Of a DNA stretch of 64,000 bases, positions 54,638 to 63,196 are shown one piece after another. Position numbers and translations under genes: made by a program. Where the stretch lies: contig DASZBM010000002.1 in the NCBI GenBank assembly GCA_035944135.1, forward strand, positions 1,550,001 through 1,614,000. The letters run 5' to 3'. Source of the DNA: Acidobacteriaceae bacterium. GTDB taxonomy: Bacteria; Acidobacteriota; Terriglobia; Terriglobales; Acidobacteriaceae. The notes beneath the pieces are model-generated. The model made no database searches, had not been told where the DNA came from, and saw only the letters and a list, made by a program, of their open reading frames with translations. Within the stretch, counting starts at the first letter, position 1, and every line of letters begins with the position of its first letter.

Positions 54638-55180
54638 TCATCCCCGCAGGGGATCTGCTTTTGCTTTTCCCGTCTCAGCCGCATCCTGCGTCAACGCAAC
54701 GTGCTGCAGAATCTCGTCAACCACTTGCTCCGGGGTCTTATCGTTCACAACCCGCAGCGCGTCCTTGGGCGGCTCCAGCGTCGCAAACTGGCTGTCCAGC
54801 AGCTTCGAATTCATGAACTCGTGATGCCGCGCCGCCAGCCGCTCACTTAACAGTTCCTTGTCCCCATCCAGCCATACAAACGTGATCGCATTCGACGGAA
54901 TCCCGTTCGCCAGCGTGTCCCGGTACTTCTGCTTCAGCGCAGAGCACGCGAGCACACCCCCCTCACCGCTCTTGTACCAGCTCCGCAGCACGCCGTTCAG
55001 AATCTCCAGCCAAGGCTGCCGGTCCTCATCGTTCAGCGGAATCCCCGCGTGCATCTTCTCTTTGTTCGCCGCCGGATGATAGTCATCGGCATCCGCGAAC
55101 ACCGTTCCCGTGCGCTTCGCCAGCAGTGTGCCGATGGTTGTCTTCCCCGACCCGCTCACTCCCATCAGCACCACGATCAT
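54638..55180 (-). CDS. gntK: Gluconokinase
   Basis: Phosphorylates D-gluconate with ATP to 6-phosphogluconate. 180 residues. P-loop GVSGSGKTT at residues 7-15, DADDYHPAANKEKMHAGIPL and LACSALKQKYRD are the GntK signatures, and HEFMNSKLLDSQFATLE is the conserved region near the end. The last nine residues KAKADPLRG are encoded by a dispersed repeat, not by family sequence. It lies between the epimerase and the SDR in one minus-strand group. Confidence 0.95.
   Translation of the reverse strand: MIVVLMGVSGSGKTTIGTLLAKRTGTVFADADDYHPAANKEKMHAGIPLNDEDRQPWLEILNGVLRSWYKSGEGGVLACSALKQKYRDTLANGIPSNAITFVWLDGDKELLSERLAARHHEFMNSKLLDSQFATLEPPKDALRVVNDKTPEQVVDEILQHVALTQDAAETGKAKADPLRG
54640..54667. repeat. 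REP-like element, copy 2, in the gntK 3' end
   Basis: ATCCCCGCAGGGGATCTGC followed by TTTTGC. It is a hairpin with the same ATCTGCTTTTG tail as 51480-51504. Read on the minus strand it codes the end of gntK and its stop codon. Confidence 0.7.
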
Positions 55181-55243
55181 TTCCGCGCATCTCCGAACAA
55201 AATCTCAGCTACTGTACCACCGGGTGCCAGGAACTGGCTCGAA

Positions 55244-55280
55244 CCGGGTGCCCCATTCATACGCGAAGCGGATGAGTGGG
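55244..55280. repeat. Palindromic repeat, second copy of the GT39 insert family
   Basis: CCGGGTG, then CCCATTCAT (55252-55260) and ATGAGTGGG (55272-55280) as hairpin arms, between gntK and uxaE. It shares the first 17 bases and the right arm with 33294-33336. Confidence 0.75.
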
Positions 55281-55293
55281 TCCCCTCGACAGC

Positions 55294-56562
55294 TTACGCG
55301 CTCTGCCCCAGAAACACCGGCCGAATATGCCGATCCCACAGGTTCGTCGTTACGTTCTTCGCGATAACATCCTCGTGCTCCACGAGCTCCTTCGTGTACC
55401 GGTCGCCCATCTTCGCCGCGACCTTGAAGCCCACGTGAAGCAACTGCCTGAAGCTCGGGTTATATGCCGGATTCTTATGATCGTGCCGCAGCGCCGAGGT
55501 GAACTGCTCGCTGGTCCACTTATCCACCTCCTCCGGCTTCGGCAGCTTCGCGCGGTCAATGTCGATCACCGTCGCATACGGCGCCATCAGCTCATCTGCA
55601 TGCGCATACGCCTCGCGGTAGACCTCCTTCGCCAGCTCCAGGCCCGACCCGCCGGCCTCTGCCAGTCCGATCAGCTCCTCCAGCCACGTGGTCCCCGCCG
55701 TCTTCAAATGCACGCCCGCGTCAAACTTCGTGATGGCCGCGTGAATCGGCGCATAGATCGAAAACTTATCCGAGCCCGAGTGCACGCTCAGCTTCAAATT
55801 CTTCGGCAGCCCATACCGCTCCACCGCAAACGCAATCGCCGCGATGTCCTCCTCGAACTCCTTCGCGAACTGCTTCACATCGCCCACATAATCCACGCCC
55901 TTGTTGAACCGCCCCGTGAACTTCGGCGCAATCGTCTGGATCGGAATCTTCTCGTCCGCGATCGCCGCCAGGATAATCAGCAGCTCCACCGGCGTCTGCG
56001 GCGAGTCTGTCTCGTCCATCGAGACCTCAGGCACAAACTTGCCCTCGCCCTTCTTCTCCACCAGGAACCGATAGATCCGCCCCGCATCCTGCACAGCCGC
56101 GAGAAACTTGTTTGCCACATCCTTCACAAATTTCACATCCGTCTTGAACGGCTGCGCGATCCGCGGAATCCGCACCTCGCCCACCAGCTCCGGATGCCGC
56201 GACACAAACCCTTCCACATCTTCGCGCTGCGCAGGCTTTCCAATCTCCTCGGCGACATCAATCGTGAAGAAGTCACACGGCTCCAAAAACCGCTCCACGT
56301 TCTTCAGGTTGATGTGGTCCGCATCCAGAAAGTACGGCAGCTTCCAACCAAGCTCCTTCACCGCTGCATCCGCCGCCTTACGCGTCTGCTTCGGGTCCGT
56401 CCCGATGATCGTGTGCTCGCGGTTGGACTTATTCCACACCGGCACAACCTCACACCCAGCTTCCTTGGCCTTTACACACGCCGCCAACTGGGCCTTCGCC
56501 TGGTGCGCGAACCGGTCGCCCACCCCCACGGAATACTTCGGCAAACGCATCTCACTCGCCAT
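55294..56562 (-). CDS. uxaE: Tagaturonate/fructuronate epimerase (UxaE family)
   Basis: 422-residue enzyme resembling UxaE, which interconverts D-tagaturonate and D-fructuronate so that galacturonate can enter the glucuronate route. Visible features: the start LPKYSVGVGDRFAHQAK, a metal-type FLDADHINL, KFTGRFNKGVDYVGD, LKLSVHSGSDKFSIY, and the end RHDHKNPAYNPSFRQLLHVGFKVA. A barrel enzyme needing a divalent metal is expected. ATG 56562 has GGAG seven bases upstream. Gluconokinase and an SDR follow; the same trio occurs near uxaE in Thermotoga as I recall it. Confidence 0.85.
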   Translation of the reverse strand: MASEMRLPKYSVGVGDRFAHQAKAQLAACVKAKEAGCEVVPVWNKSNREHTIIGTDPKQTRKAADAAVKELGWKLPYFLDADHINLKNVERFLEPCDFFTIDVAEEIGKPAQREDVEGFVSRHPELVGEVRIPRIAQPFKTDVKFVKDVANKFLAAVQDAGRIYRFLVEKKGEGKFVPEVSMDETDSPQTPVELLIILAAIADEKIPIQTIAPKFTGRFNKGVDYVGDVKQFAKEFEEDIAAIAFAVERYGLPKNLKLSVHSGSDKFSIYAPIHAAITKFDAGVHLKTAGTTWLEELIGLAEAGGSGLELAKEVYREAYAHADELMAPYATVIDIDRAKLPKPEEVDKWTSEQFTSALRHDHKNPAYNPSFRQLLHVGFKVAAKMGDRYTKELVEHEDVIAKNVTTNLWDRHIRPVFLGQSA

Positions 56563-56695
56563 CACAGCTCTCCAATCAAATCTCTACCAGGAATCTTCAG
56601 ACGCACGAATATTCCGCGGCATCTTCGCGCCCACCAGCATATCGACATCCGGTCAGACAGCGCAACAATTGAGTCAGACAGGCGCGAAATCTGGA

Positions 56696-57112
56696 TCAAA
56701 CTTCACTACCGCACAAATGCCCGACGACGGAAATGACTGCGAGCATCGCCCAGATATCTATTGTTACGACCGCAGTGCTAGTCACGGCAGGCACCCATTT
56801 CTTCGTCCACGGAATCAACAAAAGCATCGTCACGTGAAGCATTACCAGGACGGCTATCGTGCTCCAGAACCATGCATAAGCTCGTAGCCGCCACTTCACC
56901 GTAAGGATAAGAACGAAGACGAAAACGGTCGCCAGCACTGGCAGTGTAAGCTCCGGCCTTCCCATGTGATAGAAGAGCAACCCAAGGGCGATCGTGCTCA
57001 CTATGACACAAAGAATGCCCCACCACGGCAAGCGCATTCGCTTGAGTCTGGCCTTGTCTTCTTTGGGGATGGCCCATAGCCGATGGAGTTTCCGCCGCGT
57101 GAGAGTTGGCAT
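56696..57112 (-). CDS. Hypothetical four-TM membrane protein coupled to the LarA-like gene
   Basis: 138 residues with a basic N-terminus (LTRRKLHRLWAIPKEDKARLKR) and four TM segments. No family recognised. Its ATG (57112) overlaps the stop of the LarA-like gene by one base, so it is likely translated by re-initiation. Codon use is less GC-rich than its neighbours. Confidence 0.65.
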   Translation of the reverse strand: MPTLTRRKLHRLWAIPKEDKARLKRMRLPWWGILCVIVSTIALGLLFYHMGRPELTLPVLATVFVFVLILTVKWRLRAYAWFWSTIAVLVMLHVTMLLLIPWTKKWVPAVTSTAVVTIDIWAMLAVISVVGHLCGSEV

Positions 57113-58395
57113 CAGTTCACGAACCGCCCCTTGTACGCCCACAGCCCCAGCCCCGGGTTCGAGATGTAGAAGATCTCCTCACCATCCACCACATTCCATC
57201 CATCCTTTAGCTTCTCCGGGTCGTACTTCTTCTCGTACTCCTTCAGATCGCCGTACTCGTAGTGCACGCTTTCGATCTCCTCGCGCGTCAGCCCACCCGG
57301 ACAATACCGAATCGTGAACCGTCCCTCGCTCGACCCATGAATCAAGTGCGCCGCCGCGCTCAGATTCGCCGCCAACCCCGGATCTTCCTTCACATACTCC
57401 AGCGTCTTTGGCGTGCCGCAGTACCCAAACTTCCGTATCAGCTTGTCGATCGTCGCGTCCTCGCCGAACTCATGCACACCCGGCGCCAGCACAATCAGCT
57501 CCGCGTCATCCGCGAGCGCCATCCGCGTCCGATACACGCTCTTGTTCCCCAGCCACGTCGTCTTGAACTCATGCGGATCAAGAAACACCACCGCCTTCTT
57601 GATCTCGCGATCCAGCATCAGGAAGTTGCACTTCAAACTCAGCTCAGCAGCCTTCTCAAAGCAGTCATTGTCATCGCCGATGAACAAGCCGCGCATCACC
57701 AGTTCGCCCTTGTCGTTCTTGTTCACCACCGTCTGCACATACACAATCGGCAGGTCTTTCGCGAAGTGCTCGCTCGCATAGTTCAGCACTCTGCGAACCG
57801 GCGTATCCGCGCGCCCCATCATGCGCTCCATGCCATACACCGCACCTAGAAAGTGCGACCGATGAATCCCCATGACACCGCCCGTGCCCACAAAAATATT
57901 CTTGCTGCCGTTCGCCATGCCGACGACCTCATGCGGCACCACCTGCCCAATCGACAGAATCACATCATGCCCGCCATCCCGCAGCAGCTTGTTCACCTGC
58001 GCCGGCCACGTGTAGTCCAGCTTTCCCTCGCTCACCTCGCACATGAACTCGCTCGGCACCTCGCCCAGCGTCACAATGTCATTCCGCCAATCATGCACGC
58101 GAAAGAGATTCTTCGGCGTCTTCGGATACATCGTCGCCAGCTCGCTCTCGCTCATCGGCTTATGCGTTCCCAGCGCCGGCAACACATCGGTCAGCCGGTC
58201 GCCGTAGTATTCAAACGCCATGTCCGTCAGCTCACCGGCCTTCGAGTGAAAGCGCGTAAAGTCCGGCGGCACCGCCAGCACCTTCTTCCGCGGCTTCAAC
58301 TTCTCCAGCTTGTCCAGGGCCTCAAACAGCCCCGCGCGAAACTCCTCCGGAGACATCTCCGTCGTCGGCGATCCAGCAGCAAAAAACAGACTCAT
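57112..58395 (-). CDS. LarA-like (DUF2088) nickel-pincer racemase/epimerase family protein
   Basis: 427-residue member of the lactate-racemase (LarA) family, whose known members use a nickel-pincer nucleotide to epimerise hydroxy acids. N-terminal domain with KKVLAVPPDFTRFHS; possible metal/catalytic His residues in VVPHEVVGM and VMGIHRSHFLGA, and a conserved EFKTTW region later. In a uronate cluster it may epimerise a sugar acid rather than lactate; that is inference. The LarB, LarC and LarE genes needed for the cofactor are not in the window. Confidence 0.8.
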   Translation of the reverse strand: MSLFFAAGSPTTEMSPEEFRAGLFEALDKLEKLKPRKKVLAVPPDFTRFHSKAGELTDMAFEYYGDRLTDVLPALGTHKPMSESELATMYPKTPKNLFRVHDWRNDIVTLGEVPSEFMCEVSEGKLDYTWPAQVNKLLRDGGHDVILSIGQVVPHEVVGMANGSKNIFVGTGGVMGIHRSHFLGAVYGMERMMGRADTPVRRVLNYASEHFAKDLPIVYVQTVVNKNDKGELVMRGLFIGDDNDCFEKAAELSLKCNFLMLDREIKKAVVFLDPHEFKTTWLGNKSVYRTRMALADDAELIVLAPGVHEFGEDATIDKLIRKFGYCGTPKTLEYVKEDPGLAANLSAAAHLIHGSSEGRFTIRYCPGGLTREEIESVHYEYGDLKEYEKKYDPEKLKDGWNVVDGEEIFYISNPGLGLWAYKGRFVN

Positions 58396-58444
58396 AGGCC
58401 TTTATCTTAGCGCCGCTCGGAAAACGCGTTACACTCGTCTCGCG

Positions 58445-58942
58445 ATGAAGTCGCGCCTTAATCTAACGCCTGCGCAACTGCTCCTCGTCAGCCTCTCCGG
58501 CGTCGTCATCTCAGCCGCCAGTCTTTCCCTAACCCGCTTCGTCCGTACCAGTGACGCCTGCGGTTGCATCCGCTGGACGCCGTTTCTGTTCGTCTTCGGC
58601 CTCTGCATCCCCGGGATCCTCATCGCCTTCAGCGCCATCGGCTCGCTGAGGAAAGGCATCCAGAACCAGCGATGGTCCGAAGAGCAGATCGAGCCTCTGC
58701 GCTCCTGGCTCGAATCCTCCTACACCACCGCACTGCTGATCGTCTTCGCTCTCAGCTACCTCATCGGGTGGGCCCTCTTGGCCAGGTTCCGCACCGGCGG
58801 CTTCGTAGCCCTGGTTCTCGGGCAGCTCCTCTCGCAACTGCGATGGGCCGTCCGTCGCCCACCTGCCCCACGCTCCGGCCTCATCGCCAACTGGCGCGAC
58901 CAACTCGCCCCCATCCACTCCGAACACTGGGGCCGGCGATGA
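58445..58942 (+). CDS. Membrane protein of a tandem paralog pair, copy 1
   Basis: 165 residues with two pairs of hydrophobic segments (about 10-28, 40-58, 90-106 and 110-125), separated by a charged RKGIQNQRWSEEQIEPLRSW loop. Ends in LAPIHSEHWGRR. No family recognised. Overlaps copy 2 by four bases (ATGA) and is divergent from the LarA-like gene. The shared loop pattern (RWxExQxEPLRxxxxSxYxTAL) in both copies shows that they arose by duplication. Confidence 0.72.
   Translation: MKSRLNLTPAQLLLVSLSGVVISAASLSLTRFVRTSDACGCIRWTPFLFVFGLCIPGILIAFSAIGSLRKGIQNQRWSEEQIEPLRSWLESSYTTALLIVFALSYLIGWALLARFRTGGFVALVLGQLLSQLRWAVRRPPAPRSGLIANWRDQLAPIHSEHWGRR
58907..58934 (+). repeat. 28-base direct repeat in tandem paralogs, copy 1
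   Basis: Identical to 59389-59416 over 28 bases; codes the shared C-terminal motif PIHSEHWG. Confidence 0.85.
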
Positions 58943-59424
58943 AGCTGAGCCTGTCCGACTCGCCCGCAAGGCTCGCACTGCTTTCACTCCTCTGCATCTT
59001 GATCATGTGCTTGTTTTTTCTCATCCCAGGGTCGCGACTGGTTCACTCGCCCCTGTTCGGCGCCTACTTGCTTTTCGGCATTGTTGCAGGCTCCGTCTGC
59101 ACGATCCTTCCACTCAAATTCGTCTCCGACCTCCGGCACGGAGTTGAGGACGAGCGTTGGACAGAAGCACAGCTCGAACCCCTGCGCACACTCGTGCAAT
59201 CCCGTTACTACACAGCGCTCAGCGTCGGCCTGTTCGTCGCCTTCGTCATTTCTCAGTTCGCTCTGAAACAACGCTCCCTTGACTTGGGATGGGCCTGCCT
59301 TTTCATCCTTGAAATGATCCTCTCCCAGCTCCGCTTTGCCCTCAAGCGCTCACCCTCATCCACTCCGGCCAATCAATCGCGCGACTCTGCCCCCATCCAC
59401 TCCGAACACTGGGGCCAACGCTGA
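58939..59424 (+). CDS. Membrane protein of a tandem paralog pair, copy 2
   Basis: 161 residues, the same four-segment plan as copy 1 with the loop RHGVEDERWTEAQLEPLRTL, and ending in APIHSEHWGQR. Its stop lies inside the opposite-strand YqgE gene: the two overlap by 52 bases tail to tail. The near-identical C-terminal tail in an otherwise well-diverged pair suggests strong selection or gene conversion. Confidence 0.72.
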   Translation: MKLSLSDSPARLALLSLLCILIMCLFFLIPGSRLVHSPLFGAYLLFGIVAGSVCTILPLKFVSDLRHGVEDERWTEAQLEPLRTLVQSRYYTALSVGLFVAFVISQFALKQRSLDLGWACLFILEMILSQLRFALKRSPSSTPANQSRDSAPIHSEHWGQR

Positions 59425-60080
59425 GAGGGTTGTGCGAAGGGCTCAGTCTTCGCGAATTTCAATTGTGTCTTCTTAATCATCTCCGGCCACAAAGAACCCG
59501 GATCGGAACTGAAGACTGTGCCCGTGTCTGCCGGAAAAATAAACCACGCGCCTAATTGCACTTCCGCCCGCAACTGATCTTGTGTCCATCCGGCATATCC
59601 CAGGTAAACGTGAAAAACGCCAGGGTCCGGTCGCGCCGCAATTGTCTTTTCGAACAGTGCTTTATCGGAAACCAAATAAACCCCACCGAAGACGTTGTCA
59701 GCCTTTTCAACCTTGGCCGACGACGCAAACAATGCCAACACGTTCGTGGGTTCCACCGGTCCGCCAACATAGACCGGATCGGAGCGGTCTTTCGCGGCTT
59801 TGAGATCAAGCACTCGCGAAAGCGGCACATCCGTGCGCCGGTTGAGAATCAGTCCGACCGCGCCTTTTTCATCGTAGTGAACCAGCAGGATCACCGTTCC
59901 TGCAAAGCTCGGATCGCCGAGCTTGCTGGCTGCCACCAGCACCTTTCCAACACCCAAATCCTTCGGATTCTTGAATTGAATCGGGACAGATTCCGCCTCG
60001 TAAACGCTGCCCTTTCCGTCCGCCGTCAGGGCAACAATCGCAAACAACATTGCGAACAGAAACCGTTTGCGCAGGGACAT
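59373..60080 (-). CDS. YqgE/AlgH family protein with signal-like N-terminus
   Basis: 235 residues. Core family motifs: GKVLVAASKLGDPSFAGTVILLVHYDEKGAVGLILNR begins near residue 45, then VYVGGPVEP and FHVYLGYAGWTQDQLRAE. Typical YqgE proteins are cytosolic and about 190 residues; here a hydrophobic N-terminal stretch (FLFAMLFAIVALTADG) and an extra C-terminal tail are added. The tail (from roughly residue 220) is encoded over the end of the opposing gene. Function of the family is unclear (alginate regulation in Pseudomonas). Confidence 0.85.
   Translation of the reverse strand: MSLRKRFLFAMLFAIVALTADGKGSVYEAESVPIQFKNPKDLGVGKVLVAASKLGDPSFAGTVILLVHYDEKGAVGLILNRRTDVPLSRVLDLKAAKDRSDPVYVGGPVEPTNVLALFASSAKVEKADNVFGGVYLVSDKALFEKTIAARPDPGVFHVYLGYAGWTQDQLRAEVQLGAWFIFPADTGTVFSSDPGSLWPEMIKKTQLKFAKTEPFAQPSQRWPQCSEWMGAESRD
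59389..59416 (+). repeat. 28-base direct repeat in tandem paralogs, copy 2
   Basis: Second identical copy of 58907-58934; lies in the overlap with the YqgE gene, whose C-terminus it also encodes on the other strand. Confidence 0.85.
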
Positions 60081-60208
60081 GACCGATATCCCTCCCACAC
60101 GAACGAACTGCCGATCTACAGGCTACAACTTAGCGGCATTCATACGGGAACCGCGGCAGTGCGCCGCGCGTATCTATCTGCGGCACAACTCGCTCCGGAG
60201 AATCGACC

Positions 60209-61042
60209 ATGCACCGACTTGTCCTCGCAACCTCCGCTCTCCTGCTGCTCACGCCCATCCTTCACGCCCAGACGCTCACAACCGGCGCCTGCAACGGCGA
60301 TCAGGGCCAGACGAAGAACTACGGCCTTTTCGGATTGGCTCAGCAGCATGCCTGCGAGCTTCGCAAGACGATGCTGCCTCCCCGTTCCGAGCTAAAAATC
60401 TCCAACGGCAACGGTGGCATCGAGGTCATCGGTCAGGACCGTAACGACATCGCGTTCGAGGCTCGTATCATGGCCGCCGCCGGCAGCAAGGAAGACGCAG
60501 AATCCCTGTTGCACGAGGTGAAGATTGACCTCGGCGATACGATCCACGCCGACGGCCCCAGCACCATGCTCACCAGGCGCAGCTGGTATGTGAACTACCG
60601 TCTCCTCGTGCCACGCCATATCGCCGCACAGCTCCACACCGTCAATGGAGGCATCGAGCTCAGCGGCCTTGACGGGAACGCCACGGTCCAAACCACGAAC
60701 GGCGGCATCACTCTGCACGATCTTGCCGGCGAGGTGCACGCCCGGACCACCAACGGCGGCATCGAGGCAGCACTAAGCGGAGACCGCTGGAACGGCGCAG
60801 GACTCTACGCCGACACTACCAACGGGGGCATCAACGTCAGCGTGCCTGCGCAATACTCTGCCCACCTGGTCGCCGGGACCACCCATGGAGGCGTGTCGGT
60901 CGACCTTCCGCTCAGTGGCGGAGAGATCAGCCGGAGACACATCGACACCAATCTTGGCAGTGGCGGCGCGACCGTGCACTTCGTGACGACCAACGGCGGC
61001 GTAGGCATCAATCACAACGGCCCTCGACACCAGAGCGAGTGA
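60209..61042 (+). CDS. Secreted DUF4097 beta-strand-repeat protein
   Basis: 277 residues with signal peptide (cleavage near AHA-QT). The mature part has short repeats built on TTNGGI/TVNGGI at regular spacing (VNGGIELSG, TTNGGITLHD, TTNGGIEAAL, TTNGGINVSV, TTHGGVSVDL, TTNGGVGIN), the DUF4097 parallel-beta pattern. Predicted to be periplasmic or surface-exposed; function unknown. It has its own promoter region, divergent from YqgE. Confidence 0.85.
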   Translation: MHRLVLATSALLLLTPILHAQTLTTGACNGDQGQTKNYGLFGLAQQHACELRKTMLPPRSELKISNGNGGIEVIGQDRNDIAFEARIMAAAGSKEDAESLLHEVKIDLGDTIHADGPSTMLTRRSWYVNYRLLVPRHIAAQLHTVNGGIELSGLDGNATVQTTNGGITLHDLAGEVHARTTNGGIEAALSGDRWNGAGLYADTTNGGINVSVPAQYSAHLVAGTTHGGVSVDLPLSGGEISRRHIDTNLGSGGATVHFVTTNGGVGINHNGPRHQSE

Positions 61043-61231
61043 CCTGCGCTAAAGCAAGAGCCCCAACTCTCTTCACCGCACCCCCCACCACCATCCCATC
61101 CGACCCGATAATCTTTAGCCTTTACCGTGCGCGAGCCTCGTGAGTACATTCCGCGATGTGAGGCAAACGCGTCCTGCGGAATTACCCCCCGCGGCGAGAG
61201 TATTCTCGAGTCTCAGAAAAGAGACACCGGA

Positions 61232-62386
61232 ATGACGAAATTCAATCGATCGGCCTTGGCCGCCTTCTGCATCTGCATTCTCTCGGGCGTGGCCGGGATC
61301 GCCGCAGCCAGGCGGCAGCAATTCCGCACTATTACGATCAGCAATGTTCAACCGCGGCGGGACAGCTCGGGCGCGATCGTCGATGCGCACGATGGCGGCC
61401 TGCTCTTTGCAAACGGCCGATACTACCTCTACGGCACTGCCTACGACACGACGGCCGGCTACAGCATCAATAATCGTTTCCGCGTCTATAGCTCGGCCGA
61501 TCTGCAGCAGTGGACCTTCGAGGGCGAGCTGCTGAAGTCACCTCCCGATGGCGTTTACTACAACCCTTCGATGGCCTATAACGCCAGGACCCACAAGTAC
61601 GTTCTTCTGTACAACTGGTATCCCAAGCTATGGGATGGGCAGGTAGGCGTGGCGACCAGCGATACGCCGGTAGGCCCCTTCACGATCGCGAACACTCGCG
61701 TGAAATTGACTGAGGCGGATCAGCACCCAGGGGCTGGCACCATCTTTGTAGACGAAGATGGCACCGGTTACTACATCTATACCGCCATCTCGCAGGGTCA
61801 CGCTGTCCGTGTCGAGCGTTTGACGGCCGATTTTCTGGCATCGACCGGGGAGGTCAGCGATGTCCTTGCCCGCAACTGCGAGGCAACATCGATGTTCAAG
61901 CGCAACGGGCTCTATTACGTGCTGTTCGATACGGCCTGCTGCTTCTGCGCCCGAGGCAGCGGCGCGCGGGTCTACGTCGCGTCCTCTCCCCTGGGACCAT
62001 ATACGCTGCGGTCCAACATCAACCGCGATCCCGGCCAGAAGCCGATCGTGGCGGCCCAGCAAGCCTCGATCGCCCATATTCCAACGCCCGATGGTGAAGC
62101 GCTGATATGGATTGCGGATCGCTGGGGTTCGAGGCCGGACGGCATCAAGGGCCACGATTTCCAATTCTGGAGCGCTCCGCTGCGCTTCGACAGCGAAGGC
62201 AACATCGCACCGATCGCGAACGTTGCGCAATGGAGTCTCACCGTGCGCGTCGGGGGCGGCCACGATTCCCATAGCACCACGCCATACGTGTGGCCAAAGA
62301 AGAAGGATCCGCATCCGCTCACTATCGACCCCTGCACCGGCGCTCCTCTCGCGCCAGACCCTACCGAGCGCGAGGGGAAACTATGA
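61232..62386 (+). CDS. Secreted GH43-like five-bladed beta-propeller protein
   Basis: 384 residues. N-terminal signal (ALAAFCICILSGVAGIAA). The propeller begins IVDAHDGGLLFANGRYYLYGT, with later blades FRVYSSADLQQWTFEGELL, YNPSMAYNARTHKYVLLYNW and DQHPGAGTIFVDEDGTGYYIYT. This is the sequence style of GH43/GH117-type arabinanases and galactosidases. The catalytic Asp-Asp-Glu set cannot be placed with certainty. The start at 61232 gives the signal peptide; an upstream in-frame ATG would add a non-signal leader. Confidence 0.8.
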   Translation: MTKFNRSALAAFCICILSGVAGIAAARRQQFRTITISNVQPRRDSSGAIVDAHDGGLLFANGRYYLYGTAYDTTAGYSINNRFRVYSSADLQQWTFEGELLKSPPDGVYYNPSMAYNARTHKYVLLYNWYPKLWDGQVGVATSDTPVGPFTIANTRVKLTEADQHPGAGTIFVDEDGTGYYIYTAISQGHAVRVERLTADFLASTGEVSDVLARNCEATSMFKRNGLYYVLFDTACCFCARGSGARVYVASSPLGPYTLRSNINRDPGQKPIVAAQQASIAHIPTPDGEALIWIADRWGSRPDGIKGHDFQFWSAPLRFDSEGNIAPIANVAQWSLTVRVGGGHDSHSTTPYVWPKKKDPHPLTIDPCTGAPLAPDPTEREGKL

Positions 62387-62494
62387 GTCGGCACTTTTCG
62401 AGCAGAGCGAAGCACCGCAATAAGTAGTTCGAAGCCTCAGTGCACGTCGGCCAGTGTTGCCGATGCGCCTGCTCAACACGGGGAGCCGTGAAAA

Positions 62495-63196
62495 ATGTAC
62501 TGGAGTGTAACGATGTACGTTCCGAGCCGCAGGACGATGATCGTTGCGGCAATTTGCTTCGTTCTCCTGAGCACTGCGTTTGCCCAGGCAGCGGTGGAGG
62601 ACAACCCGAATGCGCTACGTCATTTGAAAGGCAGGACAATCGTATCGGAGAAGTTCCCTAAGGTGCAGCTGACCATTGGGAGAGGATTCCTATTCGTGGG
62701 TAAGCAACAAGTGAATCTCCATGGAAACGCCGAGGCCGAACAGTACGTTTTTGCCAGGCGGGACCGCGAGAACATTGCGAAGCAATTCTTCCTGATCCAG
62801 TTCGAACATTTCCTGCCGACCAACAACTTTACTTATGACTATGCTTCCATGCCTACGACCCAAATCGGCAATCTTCCCGTCAACTATGACGTGAAGAGCT
62901 TGCACGATCTTGGGGCCTTGATGCTGGGAGATAAAGGATCGGACGGCGCCGCCATGGTAGAGCTGCTTGCGAAACGGCACATTTCGTTGCCGCATAACAC
63001 TGCCATGGTCCGTATGTTTCATGTGCCCTCTGCGGATCGCCGGACGGAATTGATGATTATCTACGGCGAGGCTTTGCCGCAGAATTTCGCCGTTCCTGTT
63101 GAAAAGAGGGGAGACTCCCTGGATAAGGAATCCTCCAGTTCGGCACAGATGTTCCTTCAACACGCGCGCCAGGCACTTGTCGTTCAAGCGAGGTGA
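62495..63196 (+). CDS. Secreted hypothetical protein
   Basis: 233 residues, with a signal peptide (TMIVAAICFVLLSTAFAQA). The mature protein has no recognised domain; it contains LKGRTIVSEKFPKVQLTIG and a Tyr/Phe-rich middle (FFLIQFEHFLPTNNFTYDY). Single gene with GGGAG nine bases before the ATG. It has lower GC3 than the neighbouring sugar genes. Function unknown. Confidence 0.7.
   Translation: MYWSVTMYVPSRRTMIVAAICFVLLSTAFAQAAVEDNPNALRHLKGRTIVSEKFPKVQLTIGRGFLFVGKQQVNLHGNAEAEQYVFARRDRENIAKQFFLIQFEHFLPTNNFTYDYASMPTTQIGNLPVNYDVKSLHDLGALMLGDKGSDGAAMVELLAKRHISLPHNTAMVRMFHVPSADRRTELMIIYGEALPQNFAVPVEKRGDSLDKESSSSAQMFLQHARQALVVQAR

Noticed and set aside
55276-56736. 486-codon plus-strand open frame across uxaE
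   Set aside because: Arg/His/Leu-rich shadow; uxaE and its context are on the minus strand.
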